Positions 6,660 through 14,070 of a DNA stretch of 14,070 nt are shown piece after piece. The DNA is from Deltaproteobacteria bacterium (GTDB taxonomy: Bacteria; Desulfobacterota_B; Binatia; UBA9968), in the NCBI GenBank assembly GCA_005879255.1, contig VBKY01000003.1:1-14070 (forward strand), read 5' to 3'. The first letter of the stretch is position 1; every line of letters starts with the position of its first letter. The position numbers and the translations under genes were made by a program. The notes below the pieces were generated by a model. That model saw only the letters and a list, made by a program, of their open reading frames with translations, made no database searches and had not been told where the DNA came from.

Positions 6660-9600
6660 CTACGAACCGAGCCCCGGGCTGCTTTCGGCGTACTCGGCCA
6701 GCCGGCATAGCGCGTTCACCAACTCCATTTCCTCAATCGAGTCGCAGCGCGCTTCGAGCAGGCGTGGTGAGCAGACCAGAAAAGCGAGACACTGCGCACG
6801 TGAGATCGCTACGTTAAGGCGGTTGCGGGAAAAAAGGAAAGCGAGATTGTGCGGGGCATCTTCACCACTTGAGGTTGCCATTGAGAAAAAGACGATCGGT
6901 GCCTGTTGACCCTGAAATTTGTCAACAGTTCCGACCCCCACGCCTTTGCGGAGCGTCGCTCGCAGCCGGCGTACCTGCGCATTGTACGGCGCAACAACCA
7001 TGAAGTCTTTCTCGCACAACGGCCGGGTAGACCCATCCTCAGCCGTGAATGAGCCTTCGAGCATGTTCGTAATAATCGCAGCAATCTGGGCGACCTCCTC
7101 GTCGGAGGCGGAACGATTCCCTTCGTGCTCGACAGGGACGAACCGAATGCCAGTGCCAAAGCTGGTAGTGCGCTGCACCGCCAAAGTGTCGGAACGTAAC
7201 CGGCCAGCGTAAACTATTTCCGAGATGAACGCGCATACGTCAGGATGCATCCTGTAGCTCCGCTCGAGAAAAATACCGCGATCTTCCGTAATCGTGGGCG
7301 CTTCTCCAAGCAGGTGTTCGAGCACTGAAGCGCCGCAACCGGGCGGATGTACGCCTTGGGACACTTGTGCAAGCTGCAGGGGATCGCCGAGCAAGATTAA
7401 GTTGTGTGTGGAGGTACCTACAGCAAGCGCATCCGCGAGTGACACCTGACCCGCTTCATCAATCACGAGATAATCAAGTTGACGATCGAGCTCGCTTCGG
7501 GCAAAAAGCCAAGCTGTACCAGCAACAACCTGGGCTTGACGGCTCATCTCGAAAAATCTTGAGTTGTTCGATTCACTCTTGAAGAAATCGCTTTCATACT
7601 CTGACTCGGGATTTTCCTTTGTCGATTTCTTGAGTCCCCGGAAGCGTACGTCGTCTTCGCGCGCAACGTCCTCAAGTTCACGTAATAAATTGTGGATCGC
7701 CTTGTGGCTTTGTGCTGTCACCCCAACCCGCTTTCCATTGGCGAGCAGGTGTGCAATAAGGCGTGCGTCGGTCCACGTTTTACCTGTGCCAGGCGGACCC
7801 TGTACGAAAAGATAGCTTTCATCGAGACGCAACGACAGTGCTTTCATTTCCGCGAGATCGGTCGTTTGAATTCGTTCACCTGCGGCGATTCCCTGGACGC
7901 GGGGGCAGTCGCGCTTGAGAATTGCTTCGAGCGCCGGATAGCGTGCCTCGCCCCGTTGGATCGATTCGGCGAACCTAAACACTGCGTTGCGCTGCTGCGA
8001 ATCATCAAACGGGCCGCCGGAAATTAGCGATCGAGGAAGTGGAACTGCGGTCAACTTAGGCCCGCGCAGCAGCTTGAGCATTCCGGTCGCATCGTTGATC
8101 TCTAAGATTTCCCCTGCGTTCTCGCCTGTAGCCGGATCGTAGACACGGCCAGGTCCGAGTTTGTGATCTTGCGCGGGAAATCGAAGAGTATGAACCAGCG
8201 ACTTCTTACGCCCCTCAGGTGGAACGAGCGGGTCCGGTTCCAGACAGCCAATCGACTCTGAATCGTCAACGAGCTCTTCAGGACTCATACCCAGCTGTTC
8301 GAAATACCACCACCAAGCGGGTCGCGCTTCACGGCGATGGTACTCAAGCAGCTCGGCCGCGAGCCAGCGAGCGCTCCCCGCCTCAGCGCTTTCAAGCAAT
8401 TGATCACGAAGAAGCTGTCGCGCATTTCCAGCTTCGGCCGCGTCCTCGGAGACGGTGCGTACAGTCAGAGGCTGAGGCCAAGTCAACTCGGCCGGGCGTA
8501 AACTATGCAGCCACTTGAGGAGTCCGTAGGTAGCCTGGCAGTCCTCCTCGTTGTACGCGGCGATTTGCTCGAGGAACTTACTGTCTTTGGTTTGAAGCCA
8601 TTGCTCGTAGTCGAGAATGGCCTCCATGCCGGACCGCACGGAAGCGGCACGGGTAAACTCAAAGAGAGGTTCTAATTTCTTGAGCGAGTAGCTTGGGACG
8701 CCCGCTCTCAGGGCCTGGCGAAAAACGGTGTAGAGATTGACGAATATTTTTCGTCGCAGGAGATCGTCGACTTCAGACTCGCGTGTCGCGTACTCTCCCA
8801 TCAGTCGCTTGATGGCACTCTCTTCGTAGGCACCGAAGTGGTACACGTGAAGATCGGGATAATCCGCAAGGCGTCCATGAACGAGGTCGATAAATGCCTC
8901 GAATGCGCGACACTCTCCGTCACGATCGTGCGCCCAGAGCGCTTCATATCGGGGCGCGTCTCCGTCTACGGTGACTACGCCAAAGAGAAAGGTGAGTCCC
9001 CGCGCCGGCTCGAAAAAGGGATGTCCTTCGAGATCTAGGATGATGTCGCCTTTGGAGCGCTGGCGGAGGAACGCGAATCCACGCCCTTCTTCAACTGGAA
9101 GCTTGTGCCACGCGATCTTGTCGCAATGTTCAGTCTCCAATTGCAACACGGCCTGATCATGTAGGCCGTCAAATGTCGAGGCGGGGATCTTTGGAATACG
9201 GGTATTCGGTCGCGCTTCAGCCAGGACCGTCAGCGTGCTGATTCCCGCAGCCGTAAGTCGGCTGACTTGATCGCGGCGAATCCCGGCAACACGTACAAGA
9301 TGGTCCTCACTCTCCCAGCGCGCTTCGCACGTCGATAGGAAGCCGCAGAGGGGGCAGTGCTCGCACGGGTAGGGAGCGGTTTGCCCCCGAATAGTAATTG
9401 TGTCACGAAAGCGGCGTTGCAACCGGCGGAAGTAAGCCGACACATTCGCGAGCCTAATTGGGAAGCGGTTGCGTGTTCCGAGGACGACGTACGCAACCTC
9501 CGGCTCGAATTTCTGAATCTGCCCCAGCGCACGGCTATAAAAACAGAGCTGCAGCGCGTGCTCGGGTCGAGGATGGCGCGCGAGCTTGGTATCGAGGACT

Positions 9601-9995
9601 TGATAGCTCCACCCATCCAGCGCGGAGGGCCGATCGATCCGTTCTAAAAAGTCGGCGATTCCATGCCAGCCGTCTGAAGCGAATACGGCCTGATAAATGT
9701 ACTCCGACCCGTCGCGCATCGCCGCCGCGGTCGCCTCAGCCGCAGCTGCGAAGTCTCGATCTTGGCCGAGGCCAATCTCTTTCACCATATGACCCGCCGC
9801 ACGAATTGAATCGAGGAAATCGCGCTCGTGCTCCAGACCTTTGCGCACAATCAAATCGACGTACGCGTTGCCGAAGTTTGGACGAGTGATTTCTCCCCGC
9901 GCAACAGCAATCTCAAGCTGTGTTAAGTGTTCGCAGGCGACGAAGTTCGCGAGGTCTGAGGGGGAAAAAAGAAATTGGCCGTTGAGTACCTGCAT
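6660..9995 (-). CDS. TM0106-type RecB-like nuclease fused to RNase-H-like exonuclease and SF1 (UPF1/DNA2-like) helicase
   Basis: This intact protein has 1111 residues. Residues 1-225 form a Cas4/RecB-like PD-(D/E)XK nuclease: GIADFLE (D115), LDTK (D135, K137), QLCFY (Q149, Y153), and a probable 4Fe-4S cluster from C21 plus the C211/C214/C217/C223 group. Residues about 315-495 are a DEDD-type RNase-H-like domain: DLE (D321, E323), VYHFGAYEE (384-392) and YNEEDCQATY (D485). Residues about 700-1085 are an SF1 helicase: GPPGTGKT (733-740), VIDEAGQ (844-850), GDPLQL (870-875), RSYRMHP (912-918), TVDKFQGQ (1023-1030) and NVAISRA (1061-1067, arginine finger R1066). All catalytic residues are present, so it should be an ATP-driven nucleic-acid translocase with nuclease activity. 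The ATG at 9993-9995 has GGCGGAG five bases upstream. It is the last gene of the minus-strand cluster, 23 bases after the DUF5615 remnant. The substrate (DNA, RNA or hybrids) is not decided by sequence. It is not a stand-alone cas4, since no CRISPR or cas genes are present. Confidence 0.9.
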   Translation of the reverse strand: MQVLNGQFLFSPSDLANFVACEHLTQLEIAVARGEITRPNFGNAYVDLIVRKGLEHERDFLDSIRAAGHMVKEIGLGQDRDFAAAAEATAAAMRDGSEYIYQAVFASDGWHGIADFLERIDRPSALDGWSYQVLDTKLARHPRPEHALQLCFYSRALGQIQKFEPEVAYVVLGTRNRFPIRLANVSAYFRRLQRRFRDTITIRGQTAPYPCEHCPLCGFLSTCEARWESEDHLVRVAGIRRDQVSRLTAAGISTLTVLAEARPNTRIPKIPASTFDGLHDQAVLQLETEHCDKIAWHKLPVEEGRGFAFLRQRSKGDIILDLEGHPFFEPARGLTFLFGVVTVDGDAPRYEALWAHDRDGECRAFEAFIDLVHGRLADYPDLHVYHFGAYEESAIKRLMGEYATRESEVDDLLRRKIFVNLYTVFRQALRAGVPSYSLKKLEPLFEFTRAASVRSGMEAILDYEQWLQTKDSKFLEQIAAYNEEDCQATYGLLKWLHSLRPAELTWPQPLTVRTVSEDAAEAGNARQLLRDQLLESAEAGSARWLAAELLEYHRREARPAWWWYFEQLGMSPEELVDDSESIGCLEPDPLVPPEGRKKSLVHTLRFPAQDHKLGPGRVYDPATGENAGEILEINDATGMLKLLRGPKLTAVPLPRSLISGGPFDDSQQRNAVFRFAESIQRGEARYPALEAILKRDCPRVQGIAAGERIQTTDLAEMKALSLRLDESYLFVQGPPGTGKTWTDARLIAHLLANGKRVGVTAQSHKAIHNLLRELEDVAREDDVRFRGLKKSTKENPESEYESDFFKSESNNSRFFEMSRQAQVVAGTAWLFARSELDRQLDYLVIDEAGQVSLADALAVGTSTHNLILLGDPLQLAQVSQGVHPPGCGASVLEHLLGEAPTITEDRGIFLERSYRMHPDVCAFISEIVYAGRLRSDTLAVQRTTSFGTGIRFVPVEHEGNRSASDEEVAQIAAIITNMLEGSFTAEDGSTRPLCEKDFMVVAPYNAQVRRLRATLRKGVGVGTVDKFQGQQAPIVFFSMATSSGEDAPHNLAFLFSRNRLNVAISRAQCLAFLVCSPRLLEARCDSIEEMELVNALCRLAEYAESSPGLGS

Positions 9996-10018
9996 TTTGC
10001 TCCGCCTCTGGCGGCAAA

Positions 10019-10354
10019 TTACACAAAGACTTCCATTTTCTCTAGCGTAATCGAAATCACTCTAGACCCGGATAGAAGAGCTCGTTCGATGTCATCCCAC
10101 TCAGAGGTGAGCACACCAAAGAACCGAGTATTACTACGGTTGCCAACTGCGACGTGGATGACCTGCGGCGGAGAACCGAACAGCAGCGCGCGATCGTGGA
10201 ACTCCACGTCTTTACTGAAGACAACAAGCTTCTCTACTTTAGCGCGCTCCCAAATTTCCGTGTCAGTCGCCATCAGGAAGACTGCGGTCAAAAACAACGC
10301 AATCTGACTCGGATTCCAAAGCGTCAATTGGTTTGCTTGATCGACGATCCTGGA
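10019..10354 (-). pseudogene. DUF5615 (PIN-like, toxin-type) gene, N-terminal part frame-disrupted
   Basis: The C-terminal 80 residues fit DUF5615: TDTEIWERA, then VVFSKDVEFHDRALLFG (the TKDxDF region), PPQVIHVAVGNRSN, and a closing ITLEKMEVF. These are small PIN-like proteins often found as toxins with a DUF433 antitoxin. The expected N-terminus (an Asp-containing LVDxQLPPxL strand and an LPDGN segment) is not in one frame: VFDRSLPDG is in a second frame at about 10271-10297, while IVDQANQLTLW is in the main frame at about 10316-10348. A TGA blocks the main frame at 10355-10357. The only start in the main frame is a TTG at 10325-10327 with no ribosome binding site. This looks like a gene damaged by two small indels, or one affected by sequence errors. 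No antitoxin fits into the short gap upstream. It could still make a truncated 102-residue protein. Confidence 0.6.
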
Positions 10355-10358
10355 TCAT

Positions 10359-10368
10359 GCTTATAAGC
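10359..10368. promoter_or_regulatory. Perfect 10-bp palindrome GCTTATAAGC, possible -10 region
   Basis: The self-complementary GCTTATAAGC contains a TATAAG box in the minus direction, just before the DUF5615 remnant. A TTGTTC box lies 19 bases upstream, slightly too far for a standard promoter. It could serve the nuclease-helicase gene through the damaged reading frame; evidence is weak. Confidence 0.25.
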
Positions 10369-10455
10369 GTAATCGAGTCTGCAGGAACAATAAGTTACTA
10401 CTCAGGCCAGGTACCAAGACTTCCAGCTTGTTCGCGCCCCTGCACGGCTTAAAGT

Positions 10456-10480
10456 ATTTCCCTTTTTTTCCCTTTTTTCT
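10456..10480. repeat. Homopyrimidine tract (purine-rich on the minus strand)
   Basis: An uninterrupted C/T run built from CCCTTTTTTT and CCCTTTTTT lies just after the stop codon of the DUF3883 gene. In the minus direction it reads AAAAAAGGG twice. It has no hairpin and so is not a standard terminator. Such slippage-prone runs can vary in length and are also hard to sequence. Confidence 0.5.
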
Positions 10481-10486
10481 CTTCAC

Positions 10487-12169
10487 CTAGACCGTTCCCT
10501 TTTCTCCCGCTTTGACTTCCACCGAGACTTCCGGCGCCGTCAACCCGGAACCGGGCGGAGGAAACCGGACCGTTAAGGCTTTGCACTCCGTGATTCCCGT
10601 TAGGGTCACAGATGTGTTCGGCTTTGGTTTCAGTGTCCGAAGGGGATTCGGAAAAATTTTCACAACCGTGTCGTAGCCCTCCTCGAGCCCAGCAACCACC
10701 GCTAAAGAGAACTTATTGCCTTCGCGAAGCGCACGCTCGACCTGATTCCCCAAGAGCGTTACGTCATCCGGTATTTCGCCAAAAGACGCTTTAATTTCGA
10801 AATAGCGACCAAGTTTGTCGAGCGCATCTGCGCCGATCCCGCGCAGATGATGGTAATCGCGCAGTTCAGCCGAATCACCGTTGATCGCCGATTGGAGAAT
10901 TTTGAGCGCGAGATCCTCCTTCTCCTCGGCCGAATAGGCCAACGGCGCCGACTGGGGCGCGGGTCTCGATTCTCCGATTCGCTTTCCAACGGGAACGTCG
11001 TCACGCAAACCGCGCCGCCGACTTTGCTTTGCAGCAATTTCATTGTTTTCAGCAGCCACATCGACGATCTTCTCGGAGAGATCTTCGATCCGTTTCAGAC
11101 GTCGCACCGGAAGGGAAGGCTCAGCGGCAGTACGGGTTTTGGGGGCCTCGTGCGCCTGCTTTGCTTTCGCGCGTCTCGTGATCGGGGTCGTTCCCTTCGC
11201 CTGCTCAAACAACGAATCCAGCGCTCCGCCGTCCGCGCGGTCCTGAACGAGCGTCACCGCTCCTCGCTCACCTTTCGCGGCCTTGTGCCATGAATCGCTC
11301 CACGCGAGTGCCAACTTGTCTCGGTCACCTTCGGTGAAGAGGCGCGCTATCACTCGGCCGCCGGCGTCCGCTTCACCCGGCGCCTCCGAATCGGCGAAGT
11401 AGAACGCAAGCGGAGTGCGCATCAGATGCGCTTGAGCCGCGACTGAGACTGGCATCCGACGGTTTAGCCGCAGCTCGATTTGCAGCTGCGGATCAATTGC
11501 GATTTGGGCACGAGCCAATTTCTCCCAGGGCATTGACAGCGCCCCGAACAGTTTGGGATCGCGTCGCGCCAACCAATCGCGCAAGAGATCGACGGCTGCC
11601 TCGAAGTGTCGCTCAAGAGTTGCGCCCGGTACGAATGCTCCCTCGTGAACAACAGGATTGAAATCATCCTCGGCGAGGAGCGTGGCGTTAGTGGCCGCGA
11701 TCAGACGAGGCACCGCAGCCGGCGCGACGGGAAGGTCCCAGACGGCGACGTGCGATGACAAGGCCTGAGCGGTCTCGCCATGCGCAATAACGTAAATCGG
11801 GCGATCAGCCTGCCATACGCTACCGTTCCAAAGCGGGAGACCGCGTAAGCGAGTCAGTTCTCGGGTTGAGGCTCGCGGAAGCTGCTGCTCAAGATAGACA
11901 TAAGTGTTGACGAGGATTTCGTCCTGATCGTCCGACGTTGCTTGGGCGATCTCGTTGAGTACGTCGACGCAATCTGTGATGGAGGGTGGAGGAATTCGTA
12001 AAGCTCGCCAAAGCTGTTCGGCCGCTGATCGCTCGGAAACGAACGGGCGGAGACGGCCGAAGATTGGTGCGCCGCGGAACACCTTAGAAGGCACAAACCA
12101 ACTGCCGTTCGCGTAGATGAGACCGGGTCTATTGGGCTGACTCCCGAAACGGGCCCTGAGCTTTCGCAT
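10487..12169 (-). CDS. C-terminal part of the sacsin-type ATPase protein, with DUF3883 nuclease-like domain
   Basis: This open frame of 560 codons is the C-terminal continuation of the frame at 12218-14070 and is in the same reading frame. It opens with RPGLIYANGSWFVPSKVFRG, a segment typical of prokaryotic sacsin-type ATPase proteins, and contains LRIPPPSITDCVDVLNEIA soon after. Residues about 330-420 form a polar linker rich in Lys, Arg, Ala and Pro. The last part (about 420-530) fits DUF3883, a PD-(D/E)XK-related domain: YFEIKAS gives the E458-x-K460 pair, followed by GNQVERALREGNKFSLAVV and a strand ending in LRTLKPKP. DUF3883 is common at the end of large defence-associated proteins. The ATG at 12167-12169 is probably internal and not a true start; no ribosome binding site supports it. 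A homopurine tract follows the stop, and no terminator is seen. If made as a separate protein it would lack the ATPase. Confidence 0.75.
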   Translation of the reverse strand: MRKLRARFGSQPNRPGLIYANGSWFVPSKVFRGAPIFGRLRPFVSERSAAEQLWRALRIPPPSITDCVDVLNEIAQATSDDQDEILVNTYVYLEQQLPRASTRELTRLRGLPLWNGSVWQADRPIYVIAHGETAQALSSHVAVWDLPVAPAAVPRLIAATNATLLAEDDFNPVVHEGAFVPGATLERHFEAAVDLLRDWLARRDPKLFGALSMPWEKLARAQIAIDPQLQIELRLNRRMPVSVAAQAHLMRTPLAFYFADSEAPGEADAGGRVIARLFTEGDRDKLALAWSDSWHKAAKGERGAVTLVQDRADGGALDSLFEQAKGTTPITRRAKAKQAHEAPKTRTAAEPSLPVRRLKRIEDLSEKIVDVAAENNEIAAKQSRRRGLRDDVPVGKRIGESRPAPQSAPLAYSAEEKEDLALKILQSAINGDSAELRDYHHLRGIGADALDKLGRYFEIKASFGEIPDDVTLLGNQVERALREGNKFSLAVVAGLEEGYDTVVKIFPNPLRTLKPKPNTSVTLTGITECKALTVRFPPPGSGLTAPEVSVEVKAGEKGTV

Positions 12170-12277
12170 GGCAGATCGCCGACAATGTCGTCCGGCGCGG
12201 GCTCTCTTTTCTTGCAGTTAGCGGCGATGGCCGCATACCGGAGCATCACCGATGGTTCGTCGACAAACCCCACCCTG
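12169..12277 (-). other. Frame-shifted bridge inside the sacsin-type gene
   Basis: Between the two long frames the protein-like reading switches to another frame, giving FVDEPSVMLRYAAIAANCKK, followed by REPAPDDIVGDL. The main frame over the same bases reads an arginine-rich, poorly protein-like stretch and hits TAA at 12218-12220. Entry is at the GGGTGGGG run (plus strand 12268-12271 is CCCC), with one base too many. Exit is near 12166-12180, with one base too few. The flanking frames agree, so the two indels compensate. Confidence 0.7.
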
Positions 12278-14070
12278 GTCGCGGATATTTGTCAGCTGGT
12301 CGACCATCTCGCTGACTTGAGGGTCGGTCTGAATACCGAGAGCGCGGATCGCAGCCGATGCGGCGTCGCTCTCATCAAGACCAAACGCAAAAAGACTTGG
12401 GTTGTTACCGGAAATGGCTTCGGTAGCTGGAGTGCGAACGGCAAGCTCGCATGGCGCTTTTTTCTTGCCGTTCTCACTCGTGAGCCATGGCTCGCACATG
12501 GCATTTGCAACCCAGGATGGTGGTATCTCTCCTGCGTCACGCCAGGTGTGCTCTGACCATACAGCGTCTGCCGTGGTATGTGACGCATAGAGACGTTCCC
12601 ATTCCCGTTCGAGTGTATTTAACAGAGCACGAGCGCGCTCGCGCCGGGCTCCCAGCCCGCGCTCACGCTGAATATCCTTGAGCACGGCGAGGAGGTCAGG
12701 CGATAACCGATCTCTTTTGAGATGAGTGGCGTGTCGTTCAAACGCCCGAAGGGCGTCAATCTGAGGCGCAATCAGCTGAAGAGAGGCAATTGGTGTTGCA
12801 GGGTCGCCGTGCCGAGTCTCGACGTCGGTGGACGTGATAAGCCTTGGTGCTGTTTCAGCGCCAAGGAGCCTGAAAAATGTGCGAGCGCCGAGTGGCCTCG
12901 GCTCATCGGATCCGGCACGGCGCCGACCGGGCTGACGGAGCACCTCCTCGTACCGAGGGTTAATCCAGCTCAGTCCCTCCGTCCCCCCGGCCGCCTTGCT
13001 CCACCCATCCTTGCGGTCCTCGATTGATGCCGGCAAATAGGCGTTCACAGGTTGCCCAGCATCCGTTACCCGCTTCGACCCCTCCCAACGCTGCACGTCA
13101 ACTTCGATCTTCTGCCCAACCTCCGGCCCTAGTTCCTCCTGCAGCTCCTGGTCCAGCTCGGCAAATGCGTCGCGAATGAGTCGAAGGTCATCGTCGCCGA
13201 TGCGCGGCAGTTGGTCATCCCAATTATGTGAAGCCAATGCTCGGAGCGTGCTCTCGGGATCAACGGTGTCCTTGAGCATACCCTCGTCCTCGAGCCATTT
13301 TCTGACGATCGCTGCATCCCTCCACTGCGAGAGATAGACGGGATCGATCACGTGCGCGAGCCTGAGCCGGAAGGCGAGCGAGTCGTTCTGAGCTGAGCGA
13401 AGGAGCAGTTTGCCCTCGTGAGCCATAGGCGGGGCGACCCGGCTACCGTCCACCGCGACAATCGATCGTAACGACGACAGACTATCGCCGAGATCGCCCT
13501 CGATCGCAGCTCGGGCGAGTTTGATGAACCAGCGCACATCCCGTAGCTCGAGGTCATCGTCTTCCCGTTCGAGGAGCCCAAGGCCTTCGAGAACCTCTAT
13601 TAAAGTCGCGTCTCCAATGTCGTTGAGGACTGCGCGCCAACGGCCATCCCGATCTCTCGCAGAATGGGGAAGAAGCGTAAGGCCCCTCCGGAGAAACTGG
13701 ATGTCACTCTGCGTTAACAGTCTATCGAGCGCCGGCGTCTCGTACGCAAGGCTACTCAGCCGGCGCTCCTCTCCCGCGATCCGGATTCGGAATCGACGGC
13801 GCACACATGCTTGTATCGCCTCGACAAAATCGGCGATGCGCTCGGCGACCCATGCATCACCAGGAAAAGTTCGCTCATCCTTGAGAGGGATTGCTCGCCA
13901 CGCTGATTCGGGATCGTCCCCCAATCGGTACAACGCAACTGAAGCGGTTAGGTCGGCGAGACGCTCGAACAACCACGCGTTCAGCCGCTCGTGCTGGATC
14001 TCGCGTCGGGCGACGTCGATGTCGAACTGGGCGTTCATGCTAAACGGAAGGTGACTTGACGCCTCCAACG
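12218..14070 (-). CDS. Sacsin-type Hsp90-like ATPase protein, N-terminal region beyond the right edge (partial)
   Basis: 617 codons are open from the right edge to a TAA at 12218-12220, and the frame is still open at the edge, so the true start lies beyond. The first visible residues, SSHLPFSMNAQFDIDVARRE, match the piece that follows the Hsp90/sacsin-type ATPase domain (sacsin has LPVHVNG..LSSNRR there). The GHKL ATP-binding motifs therefore should lie upstream of the window. The rest is a long helical, charged region with repeated segments such as LEGLGLLEREDDDLELRDVRWF and WINPRYEEVL that I recognise only as general to this family. A TTG at 14066-14068 and an ATG at 14036-14038 lie inside the conserved segment and are unlikely starts. 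With the frame corrected it would join the frame at 10487-12169, giving about 1190 visible residues. It is the first gene of the minus-strand cluster and may act with the nuclease-helicase. Confidence 0.75.
   Translation of the reverse strand, partial: LEASSHLPFSMNAQFDIDVARREIQHERLNAWLFERLADLTASVALYRLGDDPESAWRAIPLKDERTFPGDAWVAERIADFVEAIQACVRRRFRIRIAGEERRLSSLAYETPALDRLLTQSDIQFLRRGLTLLPHSARDRDGRWRAVLNDIGDATLIEVLEGLGLLEREDDDLELRDVRWFIKLARAAIEGDLGDSLSSLRSIVAVDGSRVAPPMAHEGKLLLRSAQNDSLAFRLRLAHVIDPVYLSQWRDAAIVRKWLEDEGMLKDTVDPESTLRALASHNWDDQLPRIGDDDLRLIRDAFAELDQELQEELGPEVGQKIEVDVQRWEGSKRVTDAGQPVNAYLPASIEDRKDGWSKAAGGTEGLSWINPRYEEVLRQPGRRRAGSDEPRPLGARTFFRLLGAETAPRLITSTDVETRHGDPATPIASLQLIAPQIDALRAFERHATHLKRDRLSPDLLAVLKDIQRERGLGARRERARALLNTLEREWERLYASHTTADAVWSEHTWRDAGEIPPSWVANAMCEPWLTSENGKKKAPCELAVRTPATEAISGNNPSLFAFGLDESDAASAAIRALGIQTDPQVSEMVDQLTNIRDQGGVCRRTIGDAPVCGHRR

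Noticed and set aside
6660..9995. Reading the nuclease as a CRISPR Cas4
   Set aside because: The Cas4-like domain is fused to an exonuclease-like domain and a helicase, and there are no CRISPR repeats or other cas genes in the window.
12268..12271. Programmed ribosomal frameshift at the GGGTGGGG run
   Set aside because: The sequence is not a standard slippery heptamer, no stimulating stop or structure is evident, and a second compensating shift would also be needed.

Overview
The window reads as a piece of a Gram-negative bacterial chromosome, probably an uncultivated soil or sediment lineage (deltaproteobacterial, Binatota or Rokubacteria-like by general gene style). That placement is an impression from the gene mix (a THI5/SsuA-type binding protein, a nitroreductase-family protein, a large membrane class A PBP) and not a measured assignment. 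No rRNA, tRNA, CRISPR array, transposase or integrase was seen.

Left part (1-3482): small metabolic or regulatory genes. An NMT1/THI5-like binding protein runs off the left edge on the minus strand and diverges from a one-domain cupin gene (544-969, plus). The cupin gene ends at a strong stem-loop terminator (1002-1035). This terminator faces a convergent minus-strand gene for a stand-alone DGQHR (DndB/ParB-like) protein (1081-2190). Upstream of that lies a minus-strand nitroreductase (2362-3075). A 407-bp gap (3076-3482) holds a probable nitroreductase promoter and a short dispersed-repeat fragment.

Middle (3483-6614): one large plus-strand gene for a membrane-anchored bifunctional class A penicillin-binding protein of 1043 residues. 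It has a divergent glycosyltransferase-51 domain, a complete transpeptidase triad and an extra-long insertion between transpeptidase motifs.

Right part (6660-14070, all minus strand, so read from right to left): a defence-island-like cluster. First comes a very large sacsin/Hsp90-ATPase-type protein ending in a DUF3883 nuclease-like domain. Its N-terminal ATPase lies beyond the right edge, and its reading frame is broken by two compensating frameshifts near 12170-12280. Next is a damaged PIN-like DUF5615 toxin-type gene. Last is an intact 1111-residue protein joining a Cas4/RecB-like Fe-S nuclease, an RNase-H-like exonuclease and an SF1 (UPF1/DNA2-like) helicase. ATPase plus nuclease-like domain next to nuclease-helicase suggests a nucleic-acid-targeting system such as phage or plasmid defence. 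This is inference from domain content and gene order and is not shown by the sequence.
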